Part shown: positions 5,394 through 7,975 of the stretch, piece by piece
Layout of the letters: the number at the start of each line of letters is the position of its first letter
How positions within the stretch are numbered: position 1 is the first letter of the stretch
DNA from: Terriglobales bacterium
GTDB lineage: Bacteria > Acidobacteriota > Terriglobia > Terriglobales > Acidobacteriaceae
Direction of reading: 5' to 3'
Length of the DNA stretch: 7,975 nt
NCBI GenBank assembly: GCA_019241735.1
Contig: JAFAWN010000375.1
Span: forward strand, 1-7,975
Translations under genes and position numbers: made by a program
The notes under the pieces: generated by a model
The model's input: the letters and a program-made list of their open reading frames with translations, nothing else
Databases searched by the model: none
What the model was told of the DNA's origin: nothing

Positions 5394-5969
5394 ATGTACG
5401 CAGTGATTCGCGCCGGCGGCAAGCAATACCGGGTGGCGCCGGGTGATGTGATCCGGCTGGAAAACCAGAGCAGCGCCAGCGACGGAAAAATTGAGTTTGG
5501 CGACGTGCTCGCCGTCTCCGGCAAGCCCGGGCAGATTGCGCGCCCGGAATCCGAGGCGCGTGTTCTCGGCCAGGTGGTCGAGCAGGGTCGCGGAAAAAAG
5601 ATCCTCGTCTTCCACTACAAGCGCAAGAAACAATACAGAAAGCTGCGCGGACATCGCCAGGGCTTTACCGCGGTCCGCATCACCGAAATCGCCTACGACG
5701 GAGAAACATTTTCCGCGCCCGAAGTGCCGGCAAAGACGCGGCCGCAAAAGGTAGCTGCCGCCCACGAGCCTGCACAAGAACACGAAGCCGTCCGGTCCAA
5801 AGATGCAGCATCGCGAAAACCGGAGCACAAGGCGGTAGAGCATAAAGCCGCGCCTCACAAAGCAGCGGCTAAAGATAAAGATAAAGCTAAGGATAAGAAG
5901 CCGGCGGAAAAGAAGTCTTCCGCCAAGAAGGCCCCGGAGAAGAAAGCCGCTCCGAAGAAAAAGAAATAG
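5394..5969 (+). CDS. rplU: 50S ribosomal protein L21 (bL21) with extended C-terminal tail
   Basis: L21 binds 23S rRNA on the large ribosomal subunit. Residues 1-105 are a standard bL21: MYAVIRAGGKQYRVAPGDVI at the start and the signature FHYKRKKQYRKLRGHRQG at 73-90. The start at 5394 is fixed by GGAGG (5382-5386) 7 nt upstream and by the family N-terminus. The frame runs open to 5298, but that stretch is leader. The protein is 191 residues against about 103 usual: residues 106-191 are a low-complexity tail rich in Lys, Ala, Glu and His, with imperfect units such as HKA, AKDKDK and KKAPEKK. Such a tail is expected to be disordered and basic and could contact rRNA. It heads the rplU-rpmA operon, 40 nt before rpmA. 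Confidence 0.96.
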   Translation: MYAVIRAGGKQYRVAPGDVIRLENQSSASDGKIEFGDVLAVSGKPGQIARPESEARVLGQVVEQGRGKKILVFHYKRKKQYRKLRGHRQGFTAVRITEIAYDGETFSAPEVPAKTRPQKVAAAHEPAQEHEAVRSKDAASRKPEHKAVEHKAAPHKAAAKDKDKAKDKKPAEKKSSAKKAPEKKAAPKKKK

Positions 5970-6009
5970 ATACTGCCAAAGACGATCTACGTAAAGGACA
6001 GCTGAACTT

Positions 6010-6276
6010 ATGGCACACAAAAAAGGACAAGGCACTTCACGAAATGGGCGCGACTCAAACGCCCAGCGCTTGGGATTCAAAGCCTTCGGCGGACAGGTTG
6101 TCCCCGGCGGTACCATCATCGTGCGCCAGCGGGGCACCCCGGTGAAGCCTGGCCTCAATGTCGGGCGCGGCAAAGACGACACCCTGTTCGCCAAAATCAG
6201 CGGCCGCATCAAGTTCACCAACCGCGGCCAGATGGGCAAGTACGTGATGGTCGAGCCCATCGAAACTCCGGAGTAG
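6010..6276 (+). CDS. rpmA: 50S ribosomal protein L27 (bL27)
   Basis: L27 sits near the peptidyl transferase centre of the 50S subunit, where its N-terminal arm helps stabilise the tRNA ends. The 88-residue length is normal. The N-terminus MAHKKGQGTSRNGRDSNAQR is the canonical form, without the cleavable extension found in Firmicutes. Further family features are RLGFKAFGGQ (20-29), the PGGTIIVRQRGT segment (32-43) and a C-terminal GKYVMVEP. The ATG at 6010 has AAGGA (5994-5998) 11 nt upstream. It follows rplU by 40 nt with no terminator between, so the two are co-transcribed from the 5201-5230 promoter. In many bacteria obg comes next; here it does not. Confidence 0.98.
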   Translation: MAHKKGQGTSRNGRDSNAQRLGFKAFGGQVVPGGTIIVRQRGTPVKPGLNVGRGKDDTLFAKISGRIKFTNRGQMGKYVMVEPIETPE

Positions 6277-6411
6277 CTTTCCCGCATGCTCTCTTTCTGA
6301 GCGGAGGCGGGTTAATAGGCCGCCGCAGCACCTACATCCGCCATCGAAAACCCCCGCCTGAAACCCCTCTCAAGATTAGGTTTAGAATAGAGTGCTCCGA
6401 GGAGATCAACT

Positions 6412-7914
6412 ATGGCCACCACCACTGCCCCCACCTTCACGCTCCACAAGAACGTCACCTCATTTCTGAAGACACCGCGAAAAATGTTGATCGGCGGCGA
6501 ATGGGTGGATTCCGTCTCCGGCAAGACGTTTGAGACCTTCAACCCTGCAACCGGAGAGGTCCTGGGCCGGGTAGCGGAAGGTGATCGCGCTGACATCGAC
6601 CAGGCGGTAAAAGCTGCCCGCAAAGCCTTCGAGAGCGGACCCTGGCCGGAAATGTCGCCGTCGCAACGTGGACGCCTGATTTGGAAGCTGGCCGACCTGC
6701 TGGAACACAACCTCGATGAGCTGGCGGAGCTAGAAACCCTGGACAATGGCAAGCCGCTATTTTTCTCCCGCATGGTCGATGTGCCCTCAACCGCTGACCT
6801 GTTTCGTTACATGGCCGGGTGGGCTTCGAAGATTGAAGGCAATACCATTCCGCTGTCCGCGCGCGGCGGCCAGTATTTTGCCTACAGCCTGCGCGAACCC
6901 ATAGGGGTTGTCGGCCAGATTATTCCCTGGAATTTCCCTTTGATGATGGCTGCCTGGAAGCTGGGACCGGCGCTGGCCGTGGGTTGCACCTTGGTCTTGA
7001 AACCGGCGGAGCAGACTCCTCTGAGCGCCCTGAGGCTTGGCGAATTGGCGATCGAAGCGGGGTTCCCTCCGGGCGTAATCAATATCGTTCCCGGCTTTGG
7101 CGAAACCGCGGGCGCTGCGCTGGCCGCGCATCCGGATGTGGACAAGATTGCCTTTACTGGCTCGACCGAAGTCGGAAAACTGATTTTGCAGGCGGCGTCA
7201 GGAAATCTGAAAAAAGTGTCGCTCGAGCTTGGCGGCAAATCTCCCAACATTGTTTTTCAGGACGCAGAATTAAAAACCGCCATTCCCGGCAGCGCCAACG
7301 CCATCTTCTTTAACCAGGGGCAGTGTTGCACTGCCGGCTCGCGTTTGTTCGTGCATAAGACTATTTTCGACGAGGTGGTCGAAGGTGTGGGCAAAGCCGC
7401 CCGGAAATTGCGCGTCGGCCCCGGCCTTGATCCCAACACTAATCTTGGCCCGCTGGTTTCACAGGAGCAGTTGGATCGGGTTTGCGGATATCTCGAATCT
7501 GGAATCAAAGACGGCGCTAAGGCGATCGTCGGCGGCCAAAAAGGCGCGGGCAGCGGATATTTTGTCGAGCCCACCGTTCTCGTGGATGTGAAACCGGAGA
7601 TGAAAGTGTATCGCGAGGAAATTTTCGGCCCAGTCGTGACCGCAGTCCCGTTCAGCGATCCCGAAGAAGTCCTGCCTTCGGCCAACAGCACGGTTTATGG
7701 ACTGGCTGCGGCCGTCTGGACCCGCGACATCAGCAAGGCCCATCGGCTTGCGAACGGTCTGCGGGCCGGCACGGTCTGGGTGAACTGCTACGACGTCTTC
7801 GACGCCGCGGCCCCCTTCGGCGGCTTCAAGATGAGCGGCATCGGCCGGGAGCTGGGCGAGTACGCGCTGGAGCTGTACACGGAGGTCAAGACGGTGTACG
7901 TGAACCTGGGATGA
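6412..7914 (+). CDS. NAD(P)+-dependent aldehyde dehydrogenase (ALDH superfamily)
   Basis: The enzyme oxidises an aldehyde to its carboxylic acid with NAD(P)+ in the cytoplasm. Its 500 residues match ALDH1/2-type enzymes. Key residues are all present: PWNFP (172-176, with Asn174 for the oxyanion hole), Lys197 in LKPAEQTP (cofactor binding), FTGSTEVG (248-255), the general base Glu272 in LELGGK, catalytic Cys306 in NQGQCCTAGSR (301-311), EEIFGPV (402-408, ribose-binding Glu403) and PFGGFKMSGIGRE (468-480). The start is set by GAGGAGA 6 nt upstream. Sequence style is closest to betaine-, phenylacet- or retinal-aldehyde type enzymes, but substrate is not predictable. The gene lies 135 nt after rpmA with a weak TAGAAT (6383-6388) before it, so it probably has its own promoter. 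A hairpin follows it. Confidence 0.95.
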   Translation: MATTTAPTFTLHKNVTSFLKTPRKMLIGGEWVDSVSGKTFETFNPATGEVLGRVAEGDRADIDQAVKAARKAFESGPWPEMSPSQRGRLIWKLADLLEHNLDELAELETLDNGKPLFFSRMVDVPSTADLFRYMAGWASKIEGNTIPLSARGGQYFAYSLREPIGVVGQIIPWNFPLMMAAWKLGPALAVGCTLVLKPAEQTPLSALRLGELAIEAGFPPGVINIVPGFGETAGAALAAHPDVDKIAFTGSTEVGKLILQAASGNLKKVSLELGGKSPNIVFQDAELKTAIPGSANAIFFNQGQCCTAGSRLFVHKTIFDEVVEGVGKAARKLRVGPGLDPNTNLGPLVSQEQLDRVCGYLESGIKDGAKAIVGGQKGAGSGYFVEPTVLVDVKPEMKVYREEIFGPVVTAVPFSDPEEVLPSANSTVYGLAAAVWTRDISKAHRLANGLRAGTVWVNCYDVFDAAAPFGGFKMSGIGRELGEYALELYTEVKTVYVNLG

Positions 7915-7935
7915 TCCCGCCCGGTTAGCCGCGAC

Positions 7936-7975
7936 GCGGCAGCGGAGCGCTTTTGGAAGAGCGCTCCGCTGCCGC
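7936..7975. terminator. perfect 15-bp hairpin after the aldehyde dehydrogenase gene
   Basis: GCGGCAGCGGAGCGC (7936-7950) pairs perfectly with GCGCTCCGCTGCCGC (7961-7975) over a 10-nt loop, TTTTGGAAGA. It begins 22 nt after the stop codon and reaches the window edge, so the stem base and any T-run are not visible. Placement and strength suggest a transcript-end structure, either an intrinsic terminator or a REP-like element. The missing 3' flank leaves this undecided. Confidence 0.65.

Noticed and set aside
4920..6287. Long open frame of 455 codons on the - strand across rplU and rpmA
   Set aside because: It lies opposite two unmistakable ribosomal protein genes and the tandem repeats, reads as Arg/Ser/Phe-rich low-complexity sequence, and has no family features. 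Long antisense frames are common in GC-rich genes.

Overview
The window is chromosomal DNA from a moderately GC-rich bacterium. Gene style suggests Acidobacteriota, probably a Terriglobia-like lineage, but this is an inference from protein resemblance (GyrA, a YtxH-type stress protein, the N-terminus of the aldehyde dehydrogenase, a TSUP permease) and not from a marker gene. Five genes are clear on the + strand. A small - strand gene is probable, and the tail of an upstream gene is possible. No phage, IS element, CRISPR array, tRNA or rRNA was seen.

Layout: (1) 1-329: possible C-terminal tail of an upstream CDS (stop at 87-89), a weak terminator candidate, an extended -10 promoter and a leader of about 135 nt. 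(2) 330-2990: gyrA, complete. (3) 2991-3407: a 417-nt spacer with a strong intrinsic terminator (3124-3179), an inverted repeat, a second terminator-like hairpin (3326-3349) and a hairpin abutting the ribosome binding site of the next gene. (4) 3408-3821: YtxH-family single-pass membrane protein, followed by two hairpins, the second a strong terminator. (5) 3970-4152, - strand: a probable 60-residue membrane protein chosen by its Shine-Dalgarno site, convergent with the YtxH gene. (6) 4292-5056: TSUP (TauE/SafE) permease with a TTG start. (7) 5066-5185: four tandem copies of a 21-22 nt repeat running into two REP-like palindromes. (8) 5201-6276: a good sigma70-type promoter, a structured leader, then rplU (L21 with a long lysine/alanine-rich tail) and rpmA (L27). 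(9) 6412-7914: an NAD(P)+-dependent aldehyde dehydrogenase with all catalytic residues, followed by a perfect 15-bp hairpin that reaches the window edge.

The genes are mostly independent units separated by terminator-like hairpins; rplU-rpmA is the only evident operon. Housekeeping functions (DNA supercoiling, 50S ribosomal subunit) are interleaved with envelope stress, anion or sulfur transport and aldehyde detoxification genes, with no sign of one shared pathway. The most interesting non-coding signal is in the rplU leader (5292-5363). An H-type pseudoknot with a 7-bp and a 6-bp stem can form there, and it is mutually exclusive with a perfect 6-bp hairpin. This is the arrangement expected of a ribosomal-protein autoregulatory leader.
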